From Aeromonas schubertii (lineage in GTDB: Bacteria; Pseudomonadota; Gammaproteobacteria; Enterobacterales; Aeromonadaceae): 63,695 bases of DNA. Made by a program: the position numbers and the translations under genes. Below the pieces are notes generated by a model. That model did not search any database, was not told where the DNA came from, and worked only from the letters and a program-made list of their open reading frames with translations. The stretch is from positions 1 to 63,695 of the forward strand of contig NZ_CDDB01000087.1 of the NCBI RefSeq assembly GCF_000820105.1, in the 5' to 3' direction. Below, piece by piece: positions 8,668-17,986 of this stretch; the stretch's first letter is position 1, and each line of letters begins with the position of its first letter.

Positions 8668-9552
8668 ATGGCTATCCCAACCCTGACCTCCTACCCCATG
8701 CCGACCCAGTGGAAGAGCAACAAGGTGAGCTGGCGCCTCGACCCCAAGCGCGCCGCCCTGCTCATTCACGACATGCAGGAGTACTTCACCGCCTTCTACG
8801 GCGAGCAGAGCCCCATGGTCGTGGCCCTCATCGAGCGTCTGGCCACAGTGCGCCGCCACTGCAAGGCCCTCGGCATCCCGGTCTACTACACGGCCCAGCC
8901 CAAGGCGCAGAGCGCCGAGGAGAGAGCGCTGCTCAATGATATGTGGGGTGCCGGGCTCACCAAGCGCCCCGAGCAGCAGGCCATCGTCGCGGCGCTCACC
9001 CCCGAGGACGACGACACTGTGCTGGTCAAGTGGCGCTACAGCGCCTTTCATCGCTCTCCCCTCGAGGAGATGCTGCGTGAGCAGGGGCGCGATCAGCTCA
9101 TCATCGGCGGCATCTATGGCCACATCGGCTGCATGATGACCGCCTGTGATGCCTTCATGCGCGACATTCAGCCCTTCTTCCTGGCCGACGGCATCGCCGA
9201 CTTCTCTCAAGAAGAGCATCAAATGGCCCTCGATTACGTGGCGACCCGCTGCGGCAAGGTGATCCCCTGCGCCGAGGCGCTGGCCATGGAGCCTGCCGCC
9301 ATGCCTCTGCTCACCTATGAGGGGCTCAAGACGCGCCTGCTCAGCCACATCGATGATGAGGAGGAGGCGTTCGACCCCGACGAGAGCCTGATCGACTATG
9401 GTCTCGACTCGGTGCGCATCATGGGGCTGCTCACCGAGTGGCGCGCCGCCGGGGTGGAGCTGAGCTTTGTGGATCTGGCGCGCGTGCCCACCCTCAACGC
9501 CTGGTGGCGCCTGGTCGAGCAAAGACGCAGCGCCCTGGAGGTGACAGCGTGA
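8668..9552 (+). CDS. amoB: Isochorismatase / aryl carrier protein, bifunctional
   Basis: 294 aa, same architecture as EntB. The isochorismatase domain (residues ~1-210) hydrolyses isochorismate to 2,3-dihydro-2,3-DHB: '[10 protein letters not shown]' with the catalytic Asp, '[17 protein letters not shown]' with the catalytic Lys, and '[21 protein letters not shown]'. A C-terminal aryl carrier domain follows, '[17 protein letters not shown]', whose Ser takes the phosphopantetheine arm and then carries DHB to AmoF. The stop overlaps the amoF GTG start by 4 nt. Confidence 0.95.
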   Translation: MAIPTLTSYPMPTQWKSNKVSWRLDPKRAALLIHDMQEYFTAFYGEQSPMVVALIERLATVRRHCKALGIPVYYTAQPKAQSAEERALLNDMWGAGLTKRPEQQAIVAALTPEDDDTVLVKWRYSAFHRSPLEEMLREQGRDQLIIGGIYGHIGCMMTACDAFMRDIQPFFLADGIADFSQEEHQMALDYVATRCGKVIPCAEALAMEPAAMPLLTYEGLKTRLLSHIDDEEEAFDPDESLIDYGLDSVRIMGLLTEWRAAGVELSFVDLARVPTLNAWWRLVEQRRSALEVTA

Positions 9553-12500
9553 GCCGTTTCCCCCTCACCATTCCCCAGCAGGGGCTCTGGTCTGCCCATC
9601 TGCTCAACGACGACAAGGCCATGTTTAACACGGCCGAGTGCATCGCCTTCGACGGCCGGGTAGACGCTGTCCTGCTGCAGCAGGCGCTGTGGCAAGCGGT
9701 GCGCGAGTGTCAGGCGCTGCAGGGACATGTCGAGACCGATGGGGACGCCGTCTGCTTCGTGGCCGACGAGGCCCCCCTGGCCTGGCAGGTGCTCACCCTG
9801 AGTGGTGGCGAAGAGGCTGTCCGCGCCTGGGCCTGGGGCGATCTGCGCCGTCCGTTCGATCTCACCGGCGAGCCTCCCTGCCGCTTTGCCCTGCTGCGCG
9901 CAGAGGCCTGGGATTACCTCTACAGCTGCGTGCACCATATCGCCCTCGATGGCTTTGGCACCACCTTGCTGTTCCAGCGCGTCGCCGCCCTCTATGAGGC
10001 GGCCCTGGCGGGGGAGGAGGGGCCTGCCTCGCCCTTCGGCCGCCTCGATGAGGTGCTGGCCGAGGAGCGCCAGCGTGAAGAGAGTGGCAAGAACGCCGCC
10101 GCCCGCGACTTCTGGCTGAGCCAGTTGCAAGCCTGGCCTGCGGTGCGCAGCTTCAGTGCTACCCGCGCCCCCATCGCCGCCGAGTTTATTCGCGAGAGTC
10201 GCGCCTTCCCCCCGGCCCTGTGGCAGGCCTTGGTGCGGGTGGCCGACCAGCATCGCCTCGGCTGGCCCGATCTGCTGCTGGCCACCCTGGCCGGCCAGCT
10301 CTCCCTCGGAAGTCGCGAGCCCCATGCCCTGCTTGGCCTGATGATGATGAACCGCATCGGCTCGGCGTCGCTGACCGTGCCCTGCATGCAGATGAACATC
10401 ACCCCCCTGGCGCTGACTTTGGAGGAGACGGGCGATCTGCCCGGCACCGCTCGCCAGGTGGCCGCCGCCAAGCGCGCGGTGCGCAAGCACCAGCACTACC
10501 GTTACGAGAGCCTGCGCCGGGATCTGGGGTTGGTGGGGGGGGATAAGCGCCTGTTCGGCCCCCTGGTCAATATCATGCCCTTCGATCATGCCCGCCGCTT
10601 CGGCCCCCTGAGCGCCCGTACCCTCAGCATCAGTGCCGGACCGGTCGAGGATCTCACCATCGAGGTGCAGATGGGGGCTGACGGGGTGCCGACGCTGGAT
10701 CTCGACGCCAACCCTGCCTGCTACTCCACCGCCGCGCTGGCCACCATCGCCGACACCCTGCTGACGCTGCTGGGGCGCTGGCTGGCACAGCCCGAGTTGA
10801 GCCTTGCGGCCCTCAAGGGCGCCTGGCTGGCCGAGGCGCGCGCGCATGCCCTCATCGCGGGGCCTGCAGAGGAGGCGCTCGTGGTGCGCCCTGTGCTCGA
10901 TGCCCTGGCCCAGGTTGCCCGGGAGCACCCCGAGCGGGTGGCCCTCGAGCAGGGGGAGCGGCGCATCGGTTACGGGGCGCTGCAGCGCCGCTGCGAGCAG
11001 ATGGCGGCCGCCCTGCAAGAGGTCGGGGTCCTGCCCGGTGAGCGGGTGGGGGTCATGCTCTCGCGCAGCCCCGAGGCGGTCATGGTCCAGCTCGCCATCC
11101 TGATGGCCGGCGCCGTCTATGTACCCCTCGACCCCGATCAGCCCGGCGAGCGCCAGGGGCACATAGTGCGTCTGGGGGAGATCGCCACCCTCATCACCGA
11201 AGAGGCCTATCGCCATACCCTGGCGCCCATCTTTGGCGGCCGTGTGCTGCCGGTGAGCGAACTGGTGAGCGAAGACCGCCTCTGGCTGGCACCGAGTGAG
11301 GCGACGCCCGCCTACCTGATGTTTACCTCGGGCAGCACGGGCCTGCCCAAGGGGGTGGCGGTGGGGCACGGGGCCCTCAACCACTTCGCGGCGGCGGCGC
11401 GGTGCCGCTATCGACTGCAGGCGGGGGCGCGGGTGCTGCAGTTTGCCCCCTTCAACTTCGACGCCAGCATCGAGGAGGTGTTTGCCACCCTGAGTGCCGG
11501 CGCCACCCTGGTACTGCGCACCGACGCCCTGCTCGACTCCATACCTGCCTTCGCCCAGGGGATTGAGACCCTGGCCATCAGCCACCTGGATCTTCCCACC
11601 GCCTTCTGGAACGAGTGGGTGGTTGCTCTGGGGGCCGGGCTGGTCGGGATTCCGGCTCCGCTCGAGGTGGTGATCATCGGGGGGGAGGCCGTCTATCCGG
11701 AGCAACTCGCCCAGTGGCAACGCCAGGGGCGGCGCGACGTGCGCCTCATCAACACCTATGGCCCCACCGAGACGACCGTGGTGGTGACCAGCCAGGATCT
11801 GCAAGAGGAAGATCCCGCCCAGGTCCAGCTGCCCATCGGTCTGCCCCTGCCGGGGATGCAGGCCCTGATCCTGAGTGAGGGGGATCTCCCCGCCGAGGAG
11901 GGGGAGCTGGTGCTGCTCGGCCCCCAACTGGCCGACGGCTATGTGGGCGGAGTCAGCGGCAGCTTCGACTCGCTTCGGGTCGGCAATGAGGAGCGCCGCG
12001 TCTATCGCACCGGGGATCGGGTGCGTTGGGAGGGGCGCCTCGTCTATCTGGGACGGCGCGACAACGAGTTCAAAATAAGCGGTTATCGCATCCAGCCCGG
12101 CGAGGTGGAGGCGAGGCTGCTGGCCCTGCCCGGCATCGATGAGGCCTGTGTGCAGGGGGTGAGCGAGGGGAGCGTACGCCGTTTGGTGGCCTTCGTGGCC
12201 GGCAGCGAGCGAGACAGCCGCGCCATCAAGGGGCAGCTGGCCCGGGTGCTGCCCGCCGCCATGATCCCGACCGACTATCGCCACTACGACAGGTTGCCGC
12301 GCACCGGCTCGAACAAGATTGACCGCAAGGGGCTGCTGGCCGACTACCTGAGTAGCGAGACCCGGGTGACGATGGAGAGCGAGACCCAGGGGAAGGTGGC
12401 GGCCATCTGGCAGCAGATCCTGGGCATTGGCGCCATCACCCCCACCGACAACTTCTTCGAGCTGGGGGGGCAATCCCTGCAGACCATTCAGATAGTGAAC

Positions 12501-12632
12501 CGCTTGGCGGCCGAGTTTGGCCTGCAGGTCAAGGTGTCGGATCTCTTCGATCACCCCTGTCTAGACGATTTTTGTCGTTTCCTCGACGGCCAGCAGGTCG
12601 CAAAGGAGGAGAGTGTGGAGATGGTGTGGTGA
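9549..12632 (+). CDS. amoF: Non-ribosomal peptide synthetase AmoF (C-A-T)
   Basis: 1027 aa from a GTG that overlaps the amoB stop. The frame is open ~110 bp further upstream, but that part is inside amoB. Domains: condensation (~1-430, 'HHIALDG' at 129-135), adenylation (~460-930: '[13 protein letters not shown]', '[10 protein letters not shown]', 'YRTGDRVR', '[12 protein letters not shown]', 'SNKIDRKGL'), and carrier ('[15 protein letters not shown]', Ser ~975). No thioesterase, unlike EntF. My hand-read specificity code is D-A-E-L-I-G-T-V-V-K, which resembles the DAE-type lysine codes I remember; lysine is a known amonabactin building block. The C domain probably joins DHB to lysine, on alpha and/or epsilon amine. 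Confidence 0.93.
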   Translation: MSRFPLTIPQQGLWSAHLLNDDKAMFNTAECIAFDGRVDAVLLQQALWQAVRECQALQGHVETDGDAVCFVADEAPLAWQVLTLSGGEEAVRAWAWGDLRRPFDLTGEPPCRFALLRAEAWDYLYSCVHHIALDGFGTTLLFQRVAALYEAALAGEEGPASPFGRLDEVLAEERQREESGKNAAARDFWLSQLQAWPAVRSFSATRAPIAAEFIRESRAFPPALWQALVRVADQHRLGWPDLLLATLAGQLSLGSREPHALLGLMMMNRIGSASLTVPCMQMNITPLALTLEETGDLPGTARQVAAAKRAVRKHQHYRYESLRRDLGLVGGDKRLFGPLVNIMPFDHARRFGPLSARTLSISAGPVEDLTIEVQMGADGVPTLDLDANPACYSTAALATIADTLLTLLGRWLAQPELSLAALKGAWLAEARAHALIAGPAEEALVVRPVLDALAQVAREHPERVALEQGERRIGYGALQRRCEQMAAALQEVGVLPGERVGVMLSRSPEAVMVQLAILMAGAVYVPLDPDQPGERQGHIVRLGEIATLITEEAYRHTLAPIFGGRVLPVSELVSEDRLWLAPSEATPAYLMFTSGSTGLPKGVAVGHGALNHFAAAARCRYRLQAGARVLQFAPFNFDASIEEVFATLSAGATLVLRTDALLDSIPAFAQGIETLAISHLDLPTAFWNEWVVALGAGLVGIPAPLEVVIIGGEAVYPEQLAQWQRQGRRDVRLINTYGPTETTVVVTSQDLQEEDPAQVQLPIGLPLPGMQALILSEGDLPAEEGELVLLGPQLADGYVGGVSGSFDSLRVGNEERRVYRTGDRVRWEGRLVYLGRRDNEFKISGYRIQPGEVEARLLALPGIDEACVQGVSEGSVRRLVAFVAGSERDSRAIKGQLARVLPAAMIPTDYRHYDRLPRTGSNKIDRKGLLADYLSSETRVTMESETQGKVAAIWQQILGIGAITPTDNFFELGGQSLQTIQIVNRLAAEFGLQVKVSDLFDHPCLDDFCRFLDGQQVAKEESVEMVW

Positions 12633-12646
12633 GGGAGCACAGCGAG

Positions 12647-13393
12647 ATGAGATGGCACTTTGACGGCAAGCGGGTCTGGGTGACGGGAGCGGGGCGCGGC
12701 ATAGGTCGCGCCGTGGCCGAACAGTTTGTGGCGGCGGGGGCCACTGTGGTGGGGCTCGATCTCCACTTCCCCGAGCCCCCTTACGCCTACGGGGTGCGCG
12801 AGCTCGATCTGCGTGACGGGGCTGCGGTCAGCCGCTGCGCCGCCGAGCTCCTCGAGGAGGGGCTCGATGTGCTGGTTAACGCCGCCGGCGTGCTGCGCCT
12901 GGGGAGTCTCGAGCACCTCAGCGATGAGGATTGGCACGACTGCATGGGGGTCAATGCGGGGGCGGTATTCTCCCTGCTGCGCGCCGTCACCCCTCACTTC
13001 AAGGGGCAGGGGCGGGGCAGCATAGTGACGGTGAGCTCCAACGCGGCCCATGTGCCGCGCATGCAGATGGCCGCCTACTGCGCCTCCAAGGCGGCGGTAA
13101 GCAGCCTGACCCGGACCGCCGGGCTGGAGCTCGCCCCCTTCGGGGTGCGGGTCAACCTGGTCTCACCGGGGTCGACCGATACCCCCATGCTGCGGGGCAT
13201 GCTGCCCGATGAGGGGGCGCTGAGCCGCACCATCGCCGGCTTGCCGGAGCAGTTCAAGCTGGGGATCCCCTTGGCCAAGCTGGCGAACACGGCGGAAGTC
13301 GCCGCCGCCGTCCTCTTCCTGGCCTCGGATCTGGCCAGCCATATCACACTACAAGACCTGGTGGTCGACGGTGGCGCCACCCTCGGCGCCTGA
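12647..13393 (+). CDS. amoA: 2,3-dihydro-2,3-dihydroxybenzoate dehydrogenase
   Basis: Oxidises 2,3-dihydro-2,3-DHB to 2,3-DHB with NAD+. 248 aa, the same length as EntA. Short-chain dehydrogenase signatures: 'VWVTGAGRGIGRAVAE' (TGxxxGxG), 'VNAAGVL' (NAG-type), catalytic Ser in 'VTVSSNAAHVPR' and the YxxxK motif 'YCASK'. ATG 12647 fits the EntA start and has GAGGGAG ~10 nt upstream; a GTG at 12629 overlapping the amoF stop is a possible alternative that would add six residues. It sits between two NRPS genes, as in the published Aeromonas amo order. Confidence 0.94.
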   Translation: MRWHFDGKRVWVTGAGRGIGRAVAEQFVAAGATVVGLDLHFPEPPYAYGVRELDLRDGAAVSRCAAELLEEGLDVLVNAAGVLRLGSLEHLSDEDWHDCMGVNAGAVFSLLRAVTPHFKGQGRGSIVTVSSNAAHVPRMQMAAYCASKAAVSSLTRTAGLELAPFGVRVNLVSPGSTDTPMLRGMLPDEGALSRTIAGLPEQFKLGIPLAKLANTAEVAAAVLFLASDLASHITLQDLVVDGGATLGA

Positions 13394-13408
13394 CCCCGGA
13401 GAGACACG

Positions 13409-16400
13409 ATGAACAACATGATAGGGCTGCTCAAGCAGCTGGAACGTCAGGGGGTGAAGCTGGCCCTCAACGAGAAGGGGCAACTGGTCTCCCAGTCGAG
13501 CAAGGAGGCACTCACCCCTGCCATCGGCGCCCTCATCCGCGAGCACAAGGAGGCGCTGGTGCGCTGCCTGAGTGCCCGTGCGGCCTTTGAGGCCCCCATC
13601 GAGGCGCAGGGGTTGGCGGTGGGGCCGCTCTCCTCCTCCCAGAGCGGGCTCTGGTTTATCGAGCAGTACGAGGAGAGCTCGCACCTTTACAACATGCCGG
13701 TCTACTTCCGGGTGCGCGGTGAGCTCGACACGGCGGCGCTGGAGTTTGCCTTCGACAGCCTGTTTGCCCGTCACCCCAGCCTGCGTACCCGCTTCGTGCG
13801 TGACGAGGCGGGGCGGGGCCGTCAGGAGATCCTGCCCCACACCCCCTTCACCCTGACCATAGAGGAGGTGAGCGAGCGTCCCGTGGCCGAGCGCGAGGCC
13901 TATGTGGCGCGGCGGGTGCGCGAGGAGATAGAGCGTCCCTTCTCCCTCACCCGGGGGGATCTGACCCGGGTGCACCTGATCCGGGTGCAGCCCCGGGAGC
14001 ATGTGCTGCTTATCACCCAGCATCACATCATCTCCGACGGCTGGTCGGTCAAAAACCTCTTTGCCGACCTCAAGCCGGCCTTCCTCGCCTTCCAGGCCGG
14101 GCAGGCCCATGCCCCGGCGCCGCTGGCCCTCAACTACCTCGATTATGCCCACTGGTTTAACTCCCCCCGCTTTCTCGACTACCACGCCGAGTTTCGCCCC
14201 TTCTGGGTCGAGCGGCTGCAGGGAAGCCCCGAGGTGCACGGGCTGCCTCTGGATAAGCCCAGGCCCGCCCATCAGGAGAGCGGCGGCGAGCTGGTCTTCT
14301 CGACCATAGACAACGGGCTCTGGGCCCGCTTCAAGCGTCTGTGTCAGCGTCACAACACCTCCAGCTTCATCGGCCTGCACGCCCTCTTCGCCCTGCTGAT
14401 GGTGCGCCAGAGCGCCGAGCGGGAGCTGGTGATCGGCACCCCGCTCGCCTATCGGGAGCGCCACGAGATAGAGTCTCTGGTGGGCTTTTTCGTCAACACC
14501 CTGGTGCTGCGGACCCGCATCGAGGGGAACCCGAGCTTTATCGACTACCTGCAGCAGTGCCGGGAGGAGGATCTGGCGGCCTTCGATCACCAGCTCTACC
14601 GCTTCGAGGCGCTGGCCGAGGCGATCGGCGCCGATCGCACCACCGCTATCAACCCCATCTTCCAGATCATGCTGGTCTATCAGGCCAAGGTGGATTTTGA
14701 CGATCTCATCCCGGGCTGCCGCATGGTGGAGGAGACCTCCCCCGTGCTCCCCGCCAAGACCGACATCTCGGTCAAGGTGACCGAGCTGATGGAGTCGGTC
14801 AGGGTGGACTGGCTGTTTGCCACCGCCCTGTTCGAGCGCGAGACCATAGAGGCCTATGCCGACCGCCTGCTGCACCTGATGGGGGCGGTGCTCGAGGCGC
14901 CGGAGTGCCCGGTGTGGCAGTTACCGCTGGAGGAGGGGCTAGAGGCGCGCGTTGGCGCCGAGCTGGCCACCCTGCCCACGGAATACCCGAGCCGCGACAC
15001 CCTGCTCTGCCACATAGAGCAGGGGGCGCGCCGGCGACCCCTGGGGGTGGCGGTGTGCGATAACGATGGCGCCCTGACCTATGCCGAGCTGGAGCACAGG
15101 GCCAACCGGCTGGCCCACTGGCTGCAAGCCCACGGGGTGAACACGGGGGCGGCCGTCGGCATTCAGGCCCGGCGCGAGTCGGCCTTCGTGGTGGCCCTGC
15201 TCGCCTGCTGGAAGGCCGGCGCCGCCTATGTGCCGCTCGATCCCGCCTATCCTGCCGAGCGCCTCGCCCATCTCATCTCGGATGCGGCCATTCCCCTGGT
15301 GCTGGGGGGCGCTCCCGACCCGCGCCTTGGCGCGGCGTGCGAGCGTCGGGGCATCGCCTACCAGCCGCTGGGCGAGCTGGCGTTGCACGAGCCGAGCCCG
15401 CAGGGTGCCGAGCCCCCGCACTGCCCCCGCGACGCTGGCATGCTGGCCCAGATCATCTACACCTCGGGCACCACTGGCCTGCCCAAGGGGGTCATGGTGG
15501 AGCAGGGGGCCCTGCTCAATCTGATGAGGGATCACCAGGCGCGCCTCGAGTTGGCGCCGGAGGGGGCCATGCTCAACTGCATGTCTCTCTCGTTCGATGC
15601 GGGCAACATGACCACCCTGCTTCCCCTCTATTGCGGCGCCGCCCTGCACTTCGCCGAGCCCGGTGAAGGGGTGATCGAAGAGGCCATTGCCCGGGGCGTC
15701 AGCCACCTGATCCTGCCCACGGCCCTGCTGGCCAACCTGGCTCCCCCCGCGAGTCTCGGCGCTGTCCGTGCCATTGGTGTGGGGGGCGAGGCGTGCCCCG
15801 AGCGCCTGGTCGAGCGCTGGGGCGACCGGGTGGCCCTGCACAACATGTATGGTCCGACCGAGTGCACGGTGACGGCCCTCTCGACCCGGCTTCGCCCCGG
15901 TGAACCCATCACCATAGGGCGTCCGGTGCAGGGGATCCGGGCTGTGGTCCTCGATGAAACGGGCCACCCCGTGCCTGCCGGCGTGCCGGGAGAGCTCTGT
16001 CTGGCGGGCCTTGGGCTGGCCCGGGGCTACCTCAACCTGCCCGAGCGCACTAAGGAGGCCTTCATCACCAGCACCCTGGCGGGGAGCGAGGTGCGCCTCT
16101 ATCGCACCGGGGATCGGGCGCGGCTGCGCCGGGATGGGCAGTATGAGTACCTGGGGCGCCTCGATGAGCAGATCAAGCTAAGAGGCTATCGCATCGAGCC
16201 CGGCGAGATAGAGAGTCGTCTGGCCGAGCTCTGCCCGGCCATCGGCCAGATCAAGGTGGTGGTGATGCAGGGGCGCCTGGTGGCCTATGCCACGCAGCAA
16301 GGGGGCGAGAGCCCCGACCCCGAGGCCCTGCTGCAACAGGCGGGCACTTTGCTGCCCGAGTACATGGTGCCGGCGCGTCTGTGTTGGCTGGAGAGCATGC

Positions 16401-17986
16401 CTCTGACCCCCAACGGCAAGCTGGATCTGCGCCGCCTGCCCCCCATCGAGTGGCAAGAGAGCCGCGCCGAGCCGGACTCGGCGCTCGAGCGTCAGGTGCT
16501 CGGGATCTGGCAGGCGGTGCTCAAGCAACCGCTCGGGGTGGAGGATGACTTCTTCCGCCTGGGGGGCGACTCCATCCTGAGCATTGCCCTTACCACCCGG
16601 CTGCGGGAGGCGGGGCTGCACTGCAGCGTCAAGGAGGTGTTCGAGGCCAAGACGGTGCGCCGCCTCTGCCGCCTGCTCGGTACCTCCCGGGCCCAGGCTC
16701 GCAGCGAGCAGGGGCTGCTCGAGGGGGCCTTCCCCCTGCATCCGATTCAGCACTGGTTCTTCGAGCAGGGGTATGAGCGCGCCGAGCACTGGAACCAGGG
16801 GGTGATAGTGCGCCTGCCGGCCGGCATCGAGGATGACCGGCTCATGGGGCTGCTTCGTGCCCTGCGCGATCACCACGATGCCCTGCGCCTGGCGGTGACG
16901 CCCCGGGGGCAGAACTACCTCAAGGTGCTGCCCCTGCCACCCCTGCACCGCATCGATGCCGCCGGGCTCGATGACGCGGCCCTGCAGGGACGGCTCACCG
17001 CCCTGCAACAGGGGTTCGATCCCGCCAGCGGTCACACCCTGGCCTGGGCGCGCGTGCACAACCTGCTCGTGGAAGGAGAGCGGGTCGAGGGGCTCTTCAT
17101 GGCCCTGCACCACCTGGTGACTGACGCCGTCTCCTGGCGCATCCTGGTCGACGATCTGGCCCGCCTCGGCCGTGACGAGCCGCTGGGGGAGAAGGGGAGC
17201 AGCTATCGCCAGTGGGGCGAGGGGCTTACCGCCTACACGGCGCAGGCGGCAGAGCAGCTCCCCTTCTGGCGTGCCCAGCTGCTGCCCGCCTCGGCCCCCC
17301 TGTTGGCGGCGCGCGCCGTGGACGGGCGAGCGGCCGCCGCCTTGCTGCGGCTGGACAGGCAGACCACGGCTCGTCTCATCGACGAGGCAAATCGCCCCTT
17401 CGAGAGCCGGGTGGCCGAGCTGCTGCTCGCCGCCCTGATGCGCACCCTGCGCGAGCTGGGATACGGGGAGCGCCACACCCTGATGCTCGAGGGGCACGGG
17501 CGTGAGGCGATCGCCCCGGATCTCGATGTCAGCCGCACCGTGGGCTGGTTTACCAGCACCTATCCCCTGGCCTTGCAGGATAGGTGCGACTGGGGGGCGT
17601 CGCTGCAGGCCATCAAGGGGCTGCTAAGGTCGGTGCCAGACAAGGGGGTGGGCTTTAACGTGCTGCGAAGCCACCATCCCGAAGGGAAAATGCTGCCCCT
17701 GGCCCCCATCCTCTTTAACTACCTGGGGGTCTCCCATCGGGAGGCGGCCAGCCCCTGGCAGCCGTTGCCGGTGGCGCCGGGTCGCCCGTCCGATCCCGAT
17801 AACCTGCCCCCCGAGCTCATCAGCCTGCACGGCGGCGTCTTCGATGGCGAGCTGACCCTGCGTCAGGTGGGCTCGCTCAACGGGGCCGCGAGCGAGGCGC
17901 TGATGGCGCGCTTCGAGGGCAACCTCAGGGCCCTGGTAGCCTATTGCTGCGAGCAGGCCCAGAGCCCGGTAGAGGTGATGGCATGA
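13409..17986 (+). CDS. amoG: Non-ribosomal peptide synthetase AmoG (docking-C-A-T-E)
   Basis: 1525 aa. Domains: N-terminal TubC-type docking domain (~5-52, 'LLKQLERQGVKLALNEKGQL'), condensation (~65-500, 'HHIISDG' ~204-210), adenylation (~530-1000, 'IIYTSGTTGLPKG' ~681), carrier ('FFRLGGDSILSIAL', Ser ~1055), then an epimerisation domain (~1100-1520). The E-domain evidence is 'PLHPIQHWFFEQ', 'HHLVTDAVSWRIL', 'RTVGWFTSTYPL', 'PDKGVGFNVLR' and 'ILFNYLG'. The residue loaded here is therefore probably delivered in D form. My hand-read code is D-A-M-L-G-G-M-V-T-K, which I cannot assign; by elimination it should be the Phe/Trp position, known to be relaxed. No thioesterase. A GGAGAG site precedes the ATG. 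Confidence 0.92.
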   Translation: MNNMIGLLKQLERQGVKLALNEKGQLVSQSSKEALTPAIGALIREHKEALVRCLSARAAFEAPIEAQGLAVGPLSSSQSGLWFIEQYEESSHLYNMPVYFRVRGELDTAALEFAFDSLFARHPSLRTRFVRDEAGRGRQEILPHTPFTLTIEEVSERPVAEREAYVARRVREEIERPFSLTRGDLTRVHLIRVQPREHVLLITQHHIISDGWSVKNLFADLKPAFLAFQAGQAHAPAPLALNYLDYAHWFNSPRFLDYHAEFRPFWVERLQGSPEVHGLPLDKPRPAHQESGGELVFSTIDNGLWARFKRLCQRHNTSSFIGLHALFALLMVRQSAERELVIGTPLAYRERHEIESLVGFFVNTLVLRTRIEGNPSFIDYLQQCREEDLAAFDHQLYRFEALAEAIGADRTTAINPIFQIMLVYQAKVDFDDLIPGCRMVEETSPVLPAKTDISVKVTELMESVRVDWLFATALFERETIEAYADRLLHLMGAVLEAPECPVWQLPLEEGLEARVGAELATLPTEYPSRDTLLCHIEQGARRRPLGVAVCDNDGALTYAELEHRANRLAHWLQAHGVNTGAAVGIQARRESAFVVALLACWKAGAAYVPLDPAYPAERLAHLISDAAIPLVLGGAPDPRLGAACERRGIAYQPLGELALHEPSPQGAEPPHCPRDAGMLAQIIYTSGTTGLPKGVMVEQGALLNLMRDHQARLELAPEGAMLNCMSLSFDAGNMTTLLPLYCGAALHFAEPGEGVIEEAIARGVSHLILPTALLANLAPPASLGAVRAIGVGGEACPERLVERWGDRVALHNMYGPTECTVTALSTRLRPGEPITIGRPVQGIRAVVLDETGHPVPAGVPGELCLAGLGLARGYLNLPERTKEAFITSTLAGSEVRLYRTGDRARLRRDGQYEYLGRLDEQIKLRGYRIEPGEIESRLAELCPAIGQIKVVVMQGRLVAYATQQGGESPDPEALLQQAGTLLPEYMVPARLCWLESMPLTPNGKLDLRRLPPIEWQESRAEPDSALERQVLGIWQAVLKQPLGVEDDFFRLGGDSILSIALTTRLREAGLHCSVKEVFEAKTVRRLCRLLGTSRAQARSEQGLLEGAFPLHPIQHWFFEQGYERAEHWNQGVIVRLPAGIEDDRLMGLLRALRDHHDALRLAVTPRGQNYLKVLPLPPLHRIDAAGLDDAALQGRLTALQQGFDPASGHTLAWARVHNLLVEGERVEGLFMALHHLVTDAVSWRILVDDLARLGRDEPLGEKGSSYRQWGEGLTAYTAQAAEQLPFWRAQLLPASAPLLAARAVDGRAAAALLRLDRQTTARLIDEANRPFESRVAELLLAALMRTLRELGYGERHTLMLEGHGREAIAPDLDVSRTVGWFTSTYPLALQDRCDWGASLQAIKGLLRSVPDKGVGFNVLRSHHPEGKMLPLAPILFNYLGVSHREAASPWQPLPVAPGRPSDPDNLPPELISLHGGVFDGELTLRQVGSLNGAASEALMARFEGNLRALVAYCCEQAQSPVEVMA

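Noticed and set aside
7273-9522. Very long open frame antisense to amoE/amoB (749 codons)
   Set aside because: GC-rich shadow of strongly supported genes; His/Gln/Gly-rich translation with no recognisable domain and no ribosome site.
9396-12554. 1052-codon open frame antisense to amoF
   Set aside because: Mirror frame of an NRPS gene with full C-A-T motifs; composition is typical of antisense translation of GC-rich DNA.
13349-17497. Long open frames antisense to amoG (three of 340-508 codons)
   Set aside because: Same shadow effect; the plus-strand NRPS motifs are unambiguous.
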